DNA from: Asterias amurensis | Lineage: Eukaryota; Echinodermata; Asteroidea; Forcipulatida; Asteriidae | NCBI RefSeq assembly: GCF_032118995.1 | Contig: NC_092668.1 | Coordinates: 4,877,501-4,941,500 of the forward strand | Direction: 5' to 3' | DNA: 64,000 bases | Shown here: positions 24,201 to 34,333 of the stretch, one piece after another | Layout: each line of letters begins with the position of its first letter | Position numbering within the stretch: the stretch's first letter is position 1 | The notes under the pieces: model-generated | What the model was told of the DNA's origin: nothing | What the model saw: only the letters and a program-made list of their open reading frames with translations | The model's database searches: none | Position numbers and translations under genes: made by a program

Positions 24201-27200
24201 ATAAGGGAAGTGCGTGATTGGACGTCAAAATGAATAATTCATTTGCCTCACATCCTGTGTTGTCTGATAGGTCTGACGAAAGATATACATATTCATGGCT
24301 GCATACTAGCATTTCCGAGAGCCCCCCCATTTTTTTCCACTTGTGGAAATTTTTTCAATACAACACATTAAACCCGGAAAATACAGACCCGACAAGGCTG
24401 TCGGCCTGACGGCCTCCGCATGCGGTTAGTGGTATGAGTGCGGATGACTTATGTGCACAGTAGTCGTACAATGTGACAGTGTGTATACGGGTGGGTCATG
24501 CGGTGTATCGCACGCACCACGCACAGGGTATACGGGTGGGGTTACAGCGGCGTCTTTTCGGAGCGAATAATGCGACTGCCTTGAGCAAGGCTAGTTTTGT
24601 TTTGCAATGAGTGTTAATTGATTAATATGTGTATTGTGACTAGAGTAGATAGGTTAGATCTTTAACAATTTGTTTTCCTTAGATGATCTTAGGGAACTGG
24701 GCAAACTCCCACAAACATAACCAATGAATATGTACGTGTAGCCATGTTTGTGTTGTGTTTTCTCTTATAATCAATATCCACCAAAACGAGGCTAGAAGCT
24801 TAAGTAGTCAGGTCCCCTTTTTTGATACAATGAGAATCTATGTTCAAGATTGCTTTTGTAAACAGGGAACAATACAAAAAAAATAACAGTCTCTTTCTTT
24901 TAAATAAACATTAGGCCTAGTTTCTTAAATAGTTTTTAAAATAAACATTAGGCCTAGTTTCTTAAATAGTTTTTAAAATAAACTTTAGGCCTAGTTTCTT
25001 AACATACTAAGTTGATAAATGTTTTATGTAAGCTCAGTCAAATCAGTTTTATTTAAATGATTTTTACTTTCCCTCGCCGTCGTTCATAGACACCGAAGAT
25101 GTATCGATAAGCTTTGGACTTGACCTTCAGATGACCCCGAGTGGTCTCCTCAGAAAAAGTGACTTCCATGTTGGGCTGGACTTGAAAAATGAATCGCTTC
25201 TCTTGTTGAATGTAAGTGTAAACAAAAAGTAAAGTCGCATTGTTACTCTTGCTCTCATTAAAACTTATAAAACATTCTCGGATGAGTTTGTCCTTTTTCA
25301 AGAAACTGATGGTATGAAAATAGTGGGTTGCAATGCTATCGGGACACATGCCATTTTATCATCATCTTTACAGGTTTTTACCAAGATGTGACTTGATGAC
25401 AATAATTAAATTCCTATCTAGTTTTTAATAATATACATCCACAGTAAGATTGTTGTCAAATTCAATTTTTATGTTTTGTAGATGAAACAAAAAAGTTTAC
25501 CTGTGGTACTACATATAGTATGAAAAGATTAAAGCTTTACAAGTTTTCATTTCTCCTGAAGACGAGCAGATACCTGTTCGAAACGTCTAGACCAAACCAG
25601 CTCTTCTCAGAGACCTGTTGGAAACGTCTAGACCAAACCAGCTCTTCTCAGAGACCTGTTGGAAACGTCTAGACCAAACCAGCTCTTCTCAGAGACCTGT
25701 TCGAAACGTCAAAATTAAACCAGCTCTTTTCAGAGCCAACACTCACTCAAAAAGAGATTTTACACTTGGTTGTACCTGCAAATTTACTATTTATTTATAG
25801 TTTTTCCTATTTCTCCAAACCATGCAAAGCTTCAAACAAAATTTACCAATATCGTTCTTTGTCTTCATCAACCCTGACACAGGTTGGCGTCTTCTCTCGC
25901 GGTCTTGAATATTTCTTCGGAGAGGATTCCGGCGATACCGGTGAAGCGACTGCCGGTCTCAACATTGAGTGTATGGACATGAAGCTTCGTATGCTAGTAT
26001 TCTTTACCGGTAGCAGCGAGTTGATGAGCATGGCGTGGAATATGGGATCATCAGACGGACCTATGCCTCATATGAGGGTGATTGGACTGGTGCAAGATCA
26101 CTCTCAGGTTAGTATTGTACACTAAGGGGATCTTGGTGCATGACCTTTTTTCGTAGTAATGCTACAATCTTCAGAAATACGTCTCAGGAGTTTTTTTTTT
26201 ATCTCATCGGATTGAGCCAAATGCCACTGTCTAAAACTATTCTTGAAAGACACTTAAATTGCTTCTCTACGTCCAGGAGTGCAAGCGAAGTGCCAATTAT
26301 TATGCGACTGTGTTTTACTAACACCTTAGGCAGGTAGCGTTTAAAGTTTTTACAGCAAAAAGGAAAGGTACAATTATGCTTGGGTGTTTATTTAGTTTGC
26401 AGTAACACCATGTATATTTTCAATTGCTGGGTAGATCAGGTTATTTGAGAATTTATCTTGATATTTATATTACTGCTGCAGAGTAGATTTTTTTCAGAAT
26501 TCTGAAACACAGTTCTAGAAAAAGTGTTCTAGAACAGTTCTAGGCTAAAGGTAGAAAGTTGGCTGGGACTACTACTTGCGCTTAGTGGATCAAGGGGACT
26601 TCTTGTTATTAACTTCACTTCCGTGGAGTGAGTTCTTAATTGGTCTCTAATTAAAGTTTTGATCTTGGAATTCTTAAACAAAAAGTAATTAAGAGTCACA
26701 AGAATTGCTTGATATTATTTTATTTAAATAACCTCGCCGTCTTTTCTCTCAATGTCGATCTCATGAGCAGAAACTCAGCTTGCAATCAGGGTTCGACGTC
26801 GATGTCGGCATCCAAGGAAGTTTATCCCTAGATCTCGGAGGAACTCTTGAGTTCAGTCTATGGGACAGGTCGTCAACTACGATTGTATCAACTGGGTAGG
26901 TAACAGTTTTTTGAAACATGTTTAGCGTCCTTTCTTTTTGAAAAATGGGAAGGAGTTTTTTCTTTTTTAACTGGCTGTGCTATTTGTGAATAACCAAAAA
27001 CTTGTTTGAGATTGTTCAAATGTATTCTCTAAAAAGGAAGCGACAGAGACGCTAAACATGTTTGTTTTTTATTTGGCCTTGTGACATGATGGAAGATAAA
27101 GTTTTAAACATGCTTTGGTTGTACCAGGGGTGGGGGTGGGGGGCTGTGTTCTTCACCTCTCCCCAAGTTCTATAATTTTACATGATTTTGTTTGATGTTA

Positions 27201-28203
27201 TAATCAAAGATTGAAGATTTCTTCCGTTTTTGAATAGCGATTTCTTTATTTAATTTATGAACTTTGGTTGGTAAGCCAAGTAGTCTACTCTTGTCAAGAA
27301 CCCCACTAATGACAAGAAGACAAGGAAGGAAGTTTCGTGTGTGAAGAAAACCTCAGAAAAGTTCTCTAGGGAAAAACCCGCACAATTATTGAGATAATGA
27401 AAACCAAAGCGACATATTGCACCCGGCGAAATTCCAACCGTCGCTCTAGGAATAGAAAGTATTTAAAGATACCTCTACACCAACCCATCATCATCATTTT
27501 TAACGGCGTAACCAAGATTCAACTCACAGCGTCAAGCCAGAGGAGTTTATCCCTGATCATGTTTGGAAGGTCCTCATTTCAGGCTCCGTATCTCTACCGA
27601 CCGTGTCGATGTAGTTGAGAGATCGACGTCCTCTATTAGGGCATGGAAGTCTCCAACTCAGACCCCTTATTAAACAGCCAGTGTTTCTTTAATCTTGTTT
27701 ATACGTAGTGGATCAATGGGTATAAAAGGCTCTACCCAAATCAACACGCCGTTCATCAGAACTGGGATTAACTTCTCTGGCAAGGGAGCGACGAGGTTTG
27801 ACTTTGTCACGTCAGTTCAGTTCTCATCTCTGCCACCTTTGTCATGCCTACAGCTCATGACTGAACCTCTTATTTATATGTAAGTACAAACTCAGTCCTC
27901 TATAGAAATGTCGAAAATTCCTTCAAACATCTCTTCGCAAAAATGACCCAGTAACCTTAACTGTTGATATATTTACACCGAAACTCCTCATAGTAACTTT
28001 TGTTTTACCTCGGTTTTCTTTTCGCCAGAAACGACGTAAAAAAATATGAGCAGCTTGAAAGAACCGAGAGGAAGTACGAGTCTGAGGAGAGAAGGCGGTT
28101 CAGGATCTTAGAGCAATCCTTTAAGCTCTTTGATAGGAACACCCAGCCGTGCTATGAGATGTTTGGCAAGGAGGAGGAAGAAGAAGAAGGGGGCTGGTGG
28201 TAG
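9214..28203 (+). CDS. MTTP: Microsomal triglyceride transfer protein large subunit
   Basis: Sixteen coding exons: 9214-9262, 10686-10855, 11249-11482, 12655-12920, 13095-13245, 14318-14478, 15855-16023, 20517-20633, 21967-22179, 22629-22843, 23071-23168, 25090-25211, 25883-26107, 26771-26895, 27709-27879 and 28029-28203. All junctions are GT..AG and keep frame; the sum is 2661 nt, 886 residues (human MTP is 894). Exon 1 is a signal peptide (MRAFILLLVVLCTSCIG), as expected for an ER-lumen protein. Residues 17-290 are the vitellogenin-like N-terminal barrel (YSYNY, GSADIKKGVISQF), 291-614 the lipovitellin-type helical arch, and 615-886 the C-terminal lipid-binding sheets (KLSLQSG, LEFSLW, TSVQFS). 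The tail ends GGWW where the human protein ends SGWF. MTP pairs with protein disulfide isomerase and transfers triglyceride and phospholipid to apoB/vitellogenin-type particles. The introns are full of transposons but the reading frame is undamaged. Confidence 0.95.
9290..9657 (-). mobile_element. GGCACTGGACAC MITE in MTP intron 1
   Basis: Reverse-orientation copy with 'gtcaaaaacaagtcttct', 'gaggtctcgaaatga' and 'gtttctcacaatgttttg' landmarks, ending 'aatgccttta'. The rest of intron 1 (9660-10685) shows nothing recognisable. Confidence 0.8.
10889..11000. repeat. Fragment of GGGCCCAATTTCAT foldback repeat
   Basis: Begins GGGCCCAATTTCATTGCTCTGCT, like the complete foldbacks near 34.3 and 54.85 kb, but lacks the right arm. 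It lies in MTP intron 2. Confidence 0.5.
12160..12570 (+). repeat. tRNA-Leu SINE with internal 101-bp-scale duplication
   Basis: The head 'ggcgtgtcatggccaagcgg' with CAA anticodon position and 'gcttcgagtcccggtcatg' is followed by the 'cttgtgtccttaagcaaga' body. The segment from 'cttgtgtccttaagcaag' to 'gatgatacccaag' is present twice (about 12249-12350 and 12351-12450). In MTP intron 3. Confidence 0.75.
13385..14060 (+). repeat. Two SINEs plus tandemly repeated SINE tail in MTP intron 5
   Basis: A degenerate tRNA-Asn-like SINE (about 13385-13480) is followed by a type 3 tRNA-derived SINE (13655-13830, B box 'ggattcgaatcc'). The tail of the latter, with 'agtactgagtatac' and 'catcggtgtatgggtaaac', is then repeated in tandem about three more times with a period near 75 bp to 14060. 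Confidence 0.75.
14519..14697. mobile_element. GATAACGAGAACG foldback MITE
   Basis: Inverted ends are built from 'ctcgataacaagaacgaaa' and 'cgttatcgttttcgttttt', around a centre with 'gattggttgaatgagcg' and 'ttaaccaatagaatgcg'. A second copy in the other orientation is at about 41690-41862. Confidence 0.65.
14910..15291. mobile_element. AGGAACACGTTGCC foldback MITE with TTAA flanks
   Basis: A 382-bp palindromic element starting AGGAACACGTTGCCTTGG and ending in the complement, with a central 'gccatttatggg' stem. It is flanked by TTAA at 14906-14909 and 15292-15295, the target choice of the piggyBac superfamily. Near-identical copies are at 28438, 31132 and 55220; older copies are near 49.8 and 56.8 kb and half of one at 18913. 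Confidence 0.85.
15292..15680 (-). mobile_element. GGCACTGGACAC MITE abutting the TTAA MITE
   Basis: Starts in the TTAA that ends the preceding MITE and runs to 'cactgccttta'. All landmarks are present in reverse order. The shared TTAA means one inserted at the other's edge. Confidence 0.8.
16045..16260 (-). repeat. tRNA-Leu SINE tail fragment
   Basis: The minus strand matches the 3' part of the SINE at 47.9-48.1 kb ('ccttgtaaaccatta', 'gccccactcctt', 'tataaatacggttatta'), beginning with an ATT microsatellite. In MTP intron 7. Confidence 0.65.
16417..20252. mobile_element. 3.8-kb non-autonomous hAT-type element with giant inverted repeats
   Basis: The termini are related (TAGGCCTGGGCGAATTATT at the left; the right end reads TAGTGCTGGGCGAATAGTG on the other strand), and perfect 8-bp direct repeats CAGTCTAT flank it at 16409-16416 and 20253-20260, which is diagnostic of hAT elements. 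Subterminal 'attcgaatatccggttaa' occurs at both ends. Inside, arms of about 830 bp (16690-17520 and 19065-19880) are near-perfect inverted repeats separated by about 1.5 kb. The left arm is continued by further degenerate repeats of its own sequence (about 17480-17840 and 18110-18260). No transposase-like ORF is present. It fills most of MTP intron 7. Confidence 0.9.
18913..19055 (+). mobile_element. Half copy of the TTAA MITE nested in the hAT element
   Basis: The left end 'aggaacacgttgccttgg' follows TTAA at 18909-18912 and keeps the family sequence for about 140 bp ('gatccacacaag', 'ccatgcattttaaaac'). It stops where the right arm of the hAT inverted repeat begins, so it is truncated. Confidence 0.75.
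20730..21097. mobile_element. hAT MITE, 368 bp, rich in GATATATCGC
   Basis: The ends are TAAGCTTGGGCGATATC and its complement, with perfect 8-bp target duplications CTGTTGAG at 20722-20729 and 21098-21105. The interior is made of 'cgcgatata' palindromes and has no ORF of note. In MTP intron 8. Confidence 0.92.
22270..22530 (+). repeat. Degenerate tRNA-Leu SINE fragment
   Basis: Begins in the T-arm region ('cttgagtcccagtcttga') and keeps 'gtgtttggtaatgcgtgtaa', 'gaacctggt' and 'caccttgtaaaccattat', but lacks the first half of the head. In MTP intron 9. Confidence 0.6.
23907..24594. mobile_element. 688-bp CTAGCCTTGCTC foldback element
   Basis: The ends are CTAGCCTTGCTCAAGGCAGT and its complement; each end also folds on itself (GCCTTG/CAAGGC). 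The 7-bp direct repeats TTTTGTT at 23900-23906 and 24595-24601 flank it. The inner halves carry inverted 'gtcggccgttaggccgac'-like hairpins and CpG-rich sequence unlike the AT-rich intron around it. No coding capacity. It lies in MTP intron 11; the T-rich stretch 23190-23880 before it shows nothing else. Confidence 0.82.
24895..25010 (+). repeat. Tandem repeat, about 37 bp x 3
   Basis: Three near-identical units containing 'taggcctagtttctta' and 'aatagtttttaaaata' in MTP intron 11. Confidence 0.85.
25550..25835 (+). repeat. Repeat with histone-type 3' stem-loop module, tandem 41-bp units
   Basis: Starts CTGAAGACGAGCAG, then GAAACGTCTAGACC, followed by about three 41-bp tandem units that each hold 'cagctcttctcagaga'. 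The last unit reads AGCTCTTTTCAGAGCC (25722-25737), one base off the replication-histone stem-loop consensus. After 11 nt comes the purine-rich AAAAAGAGATTT (25749-25760). Related copies are on the minus strand at 30940-31100 and elsewhere. In MTP intron 12. Confidence 0.7.
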
Positions 28204-28437
28204 ATGTTCTAGCCAGGGCTCTCTAGAAAGAATCTCTTCTGCCCTTTTTCTTTCGGTACTTTTTACAAATGCACTCAAAGGTTAACAATTTCCTATTTTT
28301 TTGAGTATGTGAAGGAGCTGTACATGAAATCATCTTCGCAGATGAAACAACCGCTGTATAAAATAGCATGTTGACCTATTTTCTCATAATCATTTGGGAG
28401 ATGCTCCTTTTGTCTAATTTTTAGTTTGACAGCTTAA

Positions 28438-28819
28438 AGGAACACGTTGCCTTGGATCGGTCGAGTTGGTCTTTGAAAAGCGTTTGTAACCGTTTTTTAT
28501 AAAATGCATATGGGTAGAAAGATGTTGTAAAAGTAGAATACAATGATCCACACAAACATGCCTCGAAATTGCGTGGTTTTCCTTTTACCTCGACGACTAA
28601 CACGTCGGCCATTTATGGGGGTCAAAATTTTGACTCCCATAAATGGCTGACTGTGTTAGTTCGCACAGTAGAAGAAAAACCACGCAATTTCGAGGCAAAC
28701 TTGTGTGGATCATTGTATTCTACTTTTAAAACATCTTTCCAACCATATGCATTATATAAAAAACGGTTACAAACGCTTTCGTTTTGACCAACTCGTCCGT
28801 TCCAAGGCAACGTGTTCCT
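28438..28819. mobile_element. TTAA-flanked AGGAACACGTTGCC MITE in the MTP 3' region
   Basis: Palindromic 382-bp copy, TTAA at 28434-28437 and 28820-28823. It starts 231 bp after the MTP stop codon, so it may be carried in the 3' UTR. I saw no clear polyadenylation signal between the stop codon and this element. Confidence 0.85.
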
Positions 28820-28946
28820 TTAATGATTATGAAGTTCACACAAACACTCATTTCACTCTGAAATGAAGTTATATTCAAGAACACTGTATCTGAAAACCTA
28901 TGAAATGGCCACAGCTGATTTTGGTGGTTACAACGAGAAGTACAGG

Positions 28947-29197
28947 GTGCGTTCGATTAGCTTCCCTGGGTCGACCCCGCTGTGTTCACTCAGGTGAGCC
29001 CCTGATAAGAGTTAAACCACGATCACTCACCGCTCTCGTAGTGACATCATGCACCTGGGGACAGCCCTAAAGTGACCCACTACCCAAGCAGGGCACGGGA
29101 GGCTGACCCGGGTCAGCCCCTGGAATGACGTCATAGCTATTCATACGCACCGGGGGAAGACTGTGGTCGACCCAGGGAAGCTAAACGAACGCTCCCA
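28947..29197. mobile_element. GGGTGCGTTCGATTAGC foldback MITE
   Basis: The ends are GGGTGCGTTCGATTAGCTTC and 'gaagctaaacgaacgct', with inner 'gggtcgaccc' palindromes. Related copies are at 36578-36727 and 40835-41095. A target duplication was not resolved. Confidence 0.8.
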
Positions 29198-29901
29198 CAA
29201 TGTGTTTATTTACATGCTGAAAACTGGGTGTGATTTTACTATTTTTTTCTCTTGACTCTCACATTGGACTAAGCCCAAATGTTTACAGGTTTGAAATTTC
29301 ATGTATGGTTTGGAGCACACAAATATGAATATTGTCTGTGACTGTTTTTGTCAGGTCTACCAATTTTATAAAATACCATTAAAACCTTTCATATAATTAG
29401 GAAAGTTTATTGAGCAATACTGTGAAATCAGCTCCTGAAGAAACGATGCTCTTAAAAATAACTAACTTGACTCTTTTTGACAGTAAGCCACCAAATCATG
29501 CCTTGATTTATTAAGAAATAAATAATATAAGTATTTTTTGTAAGTGGAATTGCATTATTGTGTGAAAGAACGGAGGTTTTTGATTTGGCATTATCTACTC
29601 TTCCCCCTTCGTTTTTTAAAATTTTGCTTTTCACAAACTTTATTCTGTGCCTTTCCAGATGTTTTGTATGTGATTTTTGATATTATTATGGCCGTTTTTG
29701 ATGAGCCTTATTTTTTTAAATAACAAATTAATGACAATGTTTATCCCACCGCATGTCGTTTTATGCTTCTATATGCAAGGTCTAATTGTGAAAAGTATTA
29801 CAAATTTATTCTTAGTACTTTATAAATTCCAATTCTAGAATAACAGATAAAAAAATAAAATAATTTGAAAACGAAGAAATATTTGTTTTATGATATATTT
29901 T

Positions 29902-30292
29902 AAGGCACTGGACACTATTGGTAATTACTCAAAATAATTGTTGCCATAAAAACTTACTTGGTAACAAGCAATGGAGAGCTGTTGACAGTATAAAACATTG
30001 TGATAAACGGCTCCCTCTGAAGTAACATAGTTTTTGAGAAAGAGGTAACTTCTCACTCAAATAATAAAAATACTTCAGCTGAAGCCTTTGTTATGCATCT
30101 GAAAGCACACACACTTGTGCAACAAGGATGATTTTCCTTTCATTGTTCTCACTTGCATCTTCAATGACTAATTGAGTCCAAATTTTTTGCAGGTTTGTTA
30201 TTTTCTGCATATGTTGAGATACACCAAGTGAGAATACTGGCCTTTGACAATTTATAACCAACAGTGTCCAGTGCCTTCAAGCCATGCAACCA
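29902..30292 (+). mobile_element. GGCACTGGACAC MITE
   Basis: Full-length forward copy from 'aaggcactggacactattgg' to 'cagtgccttcaa'. The interior is more diverged than the copy at 50.1 kb. The flanking region 29.2-29.9 kb is AT-rich with no gene recognised. Confidence 0.82.
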
Positions 30293-30939
30293 ATGCAACT
30301 TTCTTATTACTTTAGCTACAATAAGTTTCTTTGACTAAATTATGTTAAATATGGTTTAGTTTTAGTCACATGACCTTTGTGCAGAAGATGTATTGAAAGT
30401 TTCTAACAATAGAAAATAAAATGATCATTACTTAAAGAATAATTGTGTGGATCTTGATTTATAAAATAATGTACTTTACACCCCCCATCCCTTTGGAGGG
30501 AGTGGATGGTGTTGAAAATTCAATACAAATTACAAAACAAATTTTATGCTTGGTAGGTATGATTTGGTGTAAACTTATGTTTTAATTTTAGATTCTTAGA
30601 TCGTCCTTTAAGATTTTCTGGACAGCTCACAGACTCTCCTTGGGGAAAAAAAATTCCTGTAACACTTTGACTGTTAAACCATAGAGAATGAAACTTTTTC
30701 TATGGTCAAACTAGGCTATCTTCGATCGTTACCTTGGAGAGGATTATATTGATGTAAAGAAATTATTTCAAGAGACGAGTTGTTTTTTTTCCTTGGGGCA
30801 TCGCGAAAGTGTTTTGTGTTCGGGTTTAGCTTGCGTACTCTGAGTAGGGAATGTTATGTTGTATTTCCAAACCGGATTATTCTACTTAGGCCTGCGGCTA
30901 GAAATAATAATGTTGGAGACTGACACCGTGCAAAACAGT

Positions 30940-31100
30940 AGAAAGTAATAGAAAGAAACTCTAAATAATTAATAGTAAACTTGAGGGAACAACCATGTGT
31001 TAATCTCTTTTGAGTGAGTGTTGGCTCTGAAAAGAGCCGGTTTGGTCTTGACGTTTCGAACAGTATACTTTGCTCGTTTTCTCTGGAGGAAACCATAACA
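30940..31100 (-). repeat. Repeat with perfect histone-type 3' stem-loop
   Basis: Minus strand, in order: 'aacgagcaaag', GTTCGAAACGTCAAGACC, a perfect GGCTCTTTTCAGAGCC (31038-31023), then CAACACTCACTC and AAAAGAGATTA (31011-31001). This stem-loop is identical to the metazoan replication-histone consensus and the purine block sits at histone downstream element distance. It interrupts the first unit of the triplicated block. No histone reading frame is attached. Confidence 0.75.
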
Positions 31101-31131
31101 GAAAGGAGATTTTTTGTATGGTCAAAGTTAA

Positions 31132-31517
31132 AGGAACACGTTGCCTTGGATCGGTCGAGTTGGTCTTTGAAAAGCGTCCTGTAACCGTTTGTTATAAAAT
31201 TGATATGGTTAGAAAGATGTTGTAAAAGTAGAAAACAATGATCTACTACACAAATATGCCTCGAAATTGCGTGGTTTTCGTATTAACTCGTCGACAAACA
31301 CGGTCGGCCATTTATGGGAGTCAAAACTTTGACTCCCATAAACGGCCGACCGTGTTAGTTCACGACGTAAAAGGAAAACCGTGCAATTTTGATTGATACT
31401 TGTGTGGATCATTATATTCTACTTTTAAAACATCTTTCTCACCATATGCATTTCATAACAAACAGTTTCAAACGCTTTTCATAGACCAACTCGTCCGATC
31501 CAAGGCAACGTGTTCCT
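31132..31517. mobile_element. TTAA-flanked AGGAACACGTTGCC MITE
   Basis: 386-bp palindromic copy with TTAA at 31128-31131 and 31518-31521; somewhat more diverged at the centre than the 14.9 and 28.4 kb copies. Confidence 0.85.
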
Positions 31518-31879
31518 TTAACTAGGATACCAATGACCGTTTCATGGAGGGGATTATAGACGTAAAGAAATAATATCGCGATGTTTTTGATTTTTTTTTT
31601 TTTTTGCTAAGGGCAACGGGAAAGTGTTTTGCATTCGGGCTTAGTTTTTCTTCCAAGATAGGGGATATGGTTTATTTCCAAACCGGATTACGCTACTTAC
31701 ATGTAGGCCTGCAGCAAGAAATAATAATGTTGAAGATTGCAATTCACCATCAGTCGAAAGTAAATCACATAGCGTGGCTGTGGCCTACGATTGAGGAAGA
31801 TTTTTTTTCTTTTTCTTTTTCTTTTTCTTTTCTGATAAGTGATGATACAGGACATTCGTGAACGAAGAAGAGTTAAGCC

Positions 31880-32137
31880 ACTCCGGATCTTTTTTCCCCG
31901 TTGGAGGAATGATGTTGTCTGGATGAGAAGCCCCCACTGTCCACCTCTAGAAATAGTCCGGGTAATTGAATTCCTGGAGTTGCGCCAAGAAGGTCTTGGC
32001 CGGCTCACAGTCCACCCCAGCCCCGGTCAGCTCGGCTCTGAGGACGTACAGCAACCCGGGACGCTCGGTAGACTTCTTATACAAGCCGCAGTTAGAGATG
32101 CCGAGCTCCTTGGGAGCATTCTTGAGAATGAAAATGC
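31880..32137 (-). pseudogene. Decayed exon 4 of an ABM-like cluster paralog
   Basis: The minus strand encodes FILKNAPKELGISNCGLYKK and then YVLRAELTGAG..CEPAKTFLAQLQEFNYPDYF, closely matching exon 4 of paralogs A to E. Both exon ends are lost: upstream the sequence leaves the family just before FILKN, and downstream of PDYF the frame is broken and the family stop codon is not kept. No exons 1-3 are found between here and 34.8 kb. It marks a sixth, dead copy at the downstream edge of the tandem array, 2.7 kb past paralog A. Confidence 0.85.
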
Positions 32138-33449
32138 TTAGCGCAGAGAATTGTTGAAAAGCAGAAATAATGTGAAATATCATGAAATTTCGCCACAATA
32201 AAAATTGCAAATTGGAATAACAACTTCTGTAAACTGAAGTTTTAAAAGTTGAGGCTTCACCTGTTGTTTTCGGTACAGCGTATAATAATACACGGAGTGA
32301 ACGTTCTGCAGATACTTGGTTTACGGTTGACGTTTTTTTTTCCAGATTGTTTGATAATAATTATGGGCTTGACGAACGGGGCGCTCAGCTCTGACGTCAG
32401 AAAGAGGAGACGTACTTTATTACATGAAGATGACCAACGACTGACAAATAGCAGAAATGTGCAATTAGCAGAAAATAGCATACATGTGGGGTTTTAAGAA
32501 ATACCGTATGTCACAACACTGCACGATTGTTCCAAACAATTAACCCCGAAATTGCTGACAATTACTTTGTGTACATTTTCTTTGAAACCCAAATCTGTTC
32601 AGTTTGTTCCCTTTACGCTCAAGACGGAGTTTTTGTATAAAGTTGAACGGCCTCATGTTTTTGTCCATGTAGTAATCATTGTATCTCATTTATAAATGTG
32701 TTTACTCCTCAAAGATATATTGTTCAGATCACAGCCGAAGGGAAAATTGTGGTTGATCCGATGTCAATAGGGAATTATGGCCACAGGAAATTCTGCCGCC
32801 ATGGGAAATTAACATTGGCTGAAGGAAAATGATTCAATAGAGGGCGCTGCACACCATTCACCGTTGGGATATAATCTCAGGGGACAGAGTGACTCTCCTG
32901 TCACACCGGAGTGTCAAACTATTATTAGGGTATCTTCGAGAAGAAATTTTGATGTAAAGAAATGATTACACGATGTGCGTTGTTTTCCTTACGGCAACAG
33001 TGTTTTGTGTTCGAGCTTTTCTTCCAAGTGTAAATAGACCTAATGTGTTATTATTTCCAAACCAGATTAACGCTACTTGACCCTGTGGCCAATTTCACAT
33101 AGAGCTAAGATTGATCTTAACTGCAAATCAGTCGTAGTTGATAAGTAAAGTGCGATGTCACAATACAAATCATTTTAGTAGCCTAATACTGACAAGTTTG
33201 TGTCTTGCGATGACTTTTTTTATTGCTTTGGGAAATCGGGCCCGGGTCCATTAGTATTTCACATAGAGCAGTAACTAAGTAAAAATGTCACTCTACGGTA
33301 ATACTGCCAATTTTGTGAAATCAGCCCCTGCAGAAAGAAATAACATGGTGTAGTATAGGCTGACACTTTACAAAACAGTCGGCTTCCCTAGAAACCTGGA
33401 GAGAAAAACTTTTAACAAAGAAGTTCCTTTGAGTTTCAAAGTTGGTTTT

Positions 33450-33790
33450 AAAGAAAGTGTATACTATTGGTAAGTACTCAAAATATTTATTAGCATAACA
33501 CGTTACTTGGTAACGAGTAATGGGGATAGGTTGGTAGAATAAAATTAATGATTGTGAGAAACGGCTCCCTCTGAAGTTGAGTAGTTTTCGAGAAAGTAGT
33601 AATTCCCCCGAATTTGATTTCGAGCAAGCATCATGAACGCACATTTGTTTCTTTCATTCTCGCAACTTCGACGACCGATTGAGCTCAACTTTTCACAGGT
33701 TTGTTATTGTTTGCATAAAAAAAAGTTGATATACAGCAAGTTAAAAGACTGGTCTTTGACAATTACGGGTAGTATCCAGTGTCTTCAATA
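33450..33790 (+). mobile_element. GGCACTGGACAC MITE, diverged
   Basis: Family landmarks 'taacgagtaatggggata', 'gagaaacggctccctct' and 'ctggtctttgacaatta' with both ends eroded. The stretch 32.14-33.44 kb otherwise contains only the third unit of the triplicated block and unrecognised AT-rich DNA. Confidence 0.72.
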
Positions 33791-34066
33791 GGACTTATAC
33801 TAATATTTAGTGAATATTTTCTTCTCTGAATAATCTAAGAAATGCATTTTAAAAGCACAATGAATCAGAGATGACTACGTTCTTGAAAAGTGAAAGGCTT
33901 TATCTTCCGAGATTTAAGACACGCAACCGACATGCATTATGGATGCAGGAGATTCCATTCCCTACCACAGATCGGCCACCCTCGGGAACTCATTTTCCAC
34001 CCTTCTGTTCTTCTTACCGCGTAAAGTTGTCAAGATGCATTTGTAAAGAATACCAAATCAATATTA

Positions 34067-34270
34067 AAGGTACGGGACACTGATGATATAACAAAACAAT
34101 AATCGTTAGCATACAAACTTACTTGGCAACAACAATCAAAGGAGAGTTGCAAAACATTGAGAAACGGCTCCCTCTGAAGTAACGTAGTTTTTAAAAATTA
34201 GGTAATTTCTCACTCAAATAATATTTAAAGACTTCGGGACTGAAGCCTGTTATTAGGCATCTGAGGTTGG
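34067..34270 (+). mobile_element. GGCACTGGACAC MITE, 5' half only
   Basis: Keeps the left half ('aaaggtacgggacactgat', 'gaaacggctccctct', 'atttctcactcaaata') and breaks off after 'attaggcatctga'. Confidence 0.68.
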
Positions 34271-34333
34271 TTCTTGAGGTTGTACAGCAAATTTGAGTAC
34301 AATGGGATTTGAACCTGCGACCTCCAAACCAGG

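Larger units (their letters stand above)
30709..33085 (+). repeat. Degenerate triplicated block
   Basis: Three diverged copies at about 30709-30925, 31523-31745 and 32925-33085. Each holds 'gatgtaaagaaat'/'gacgtaaagaaat', then 'gtgttttg.gttcggg', then 'tatttccaaaccggatta', and the first two also 'aagaaataataatgttg'. They look like remains of tandem duplication next to the ABM-like cluster; later insertions separate them. Confidence 0.65.

Noticed and set aside
25556-25584. Hammerhead-ribozyme-like core (CTGAAGA, 7-bp stem, GAAAC)
   Set aside because: To pair the whole stem the G of GAAA must be used, leaving an incomplete core, and I see no UH cleavage site with matching outer stems. The similarity at 60090-60125 has CTGATGG and fails too.
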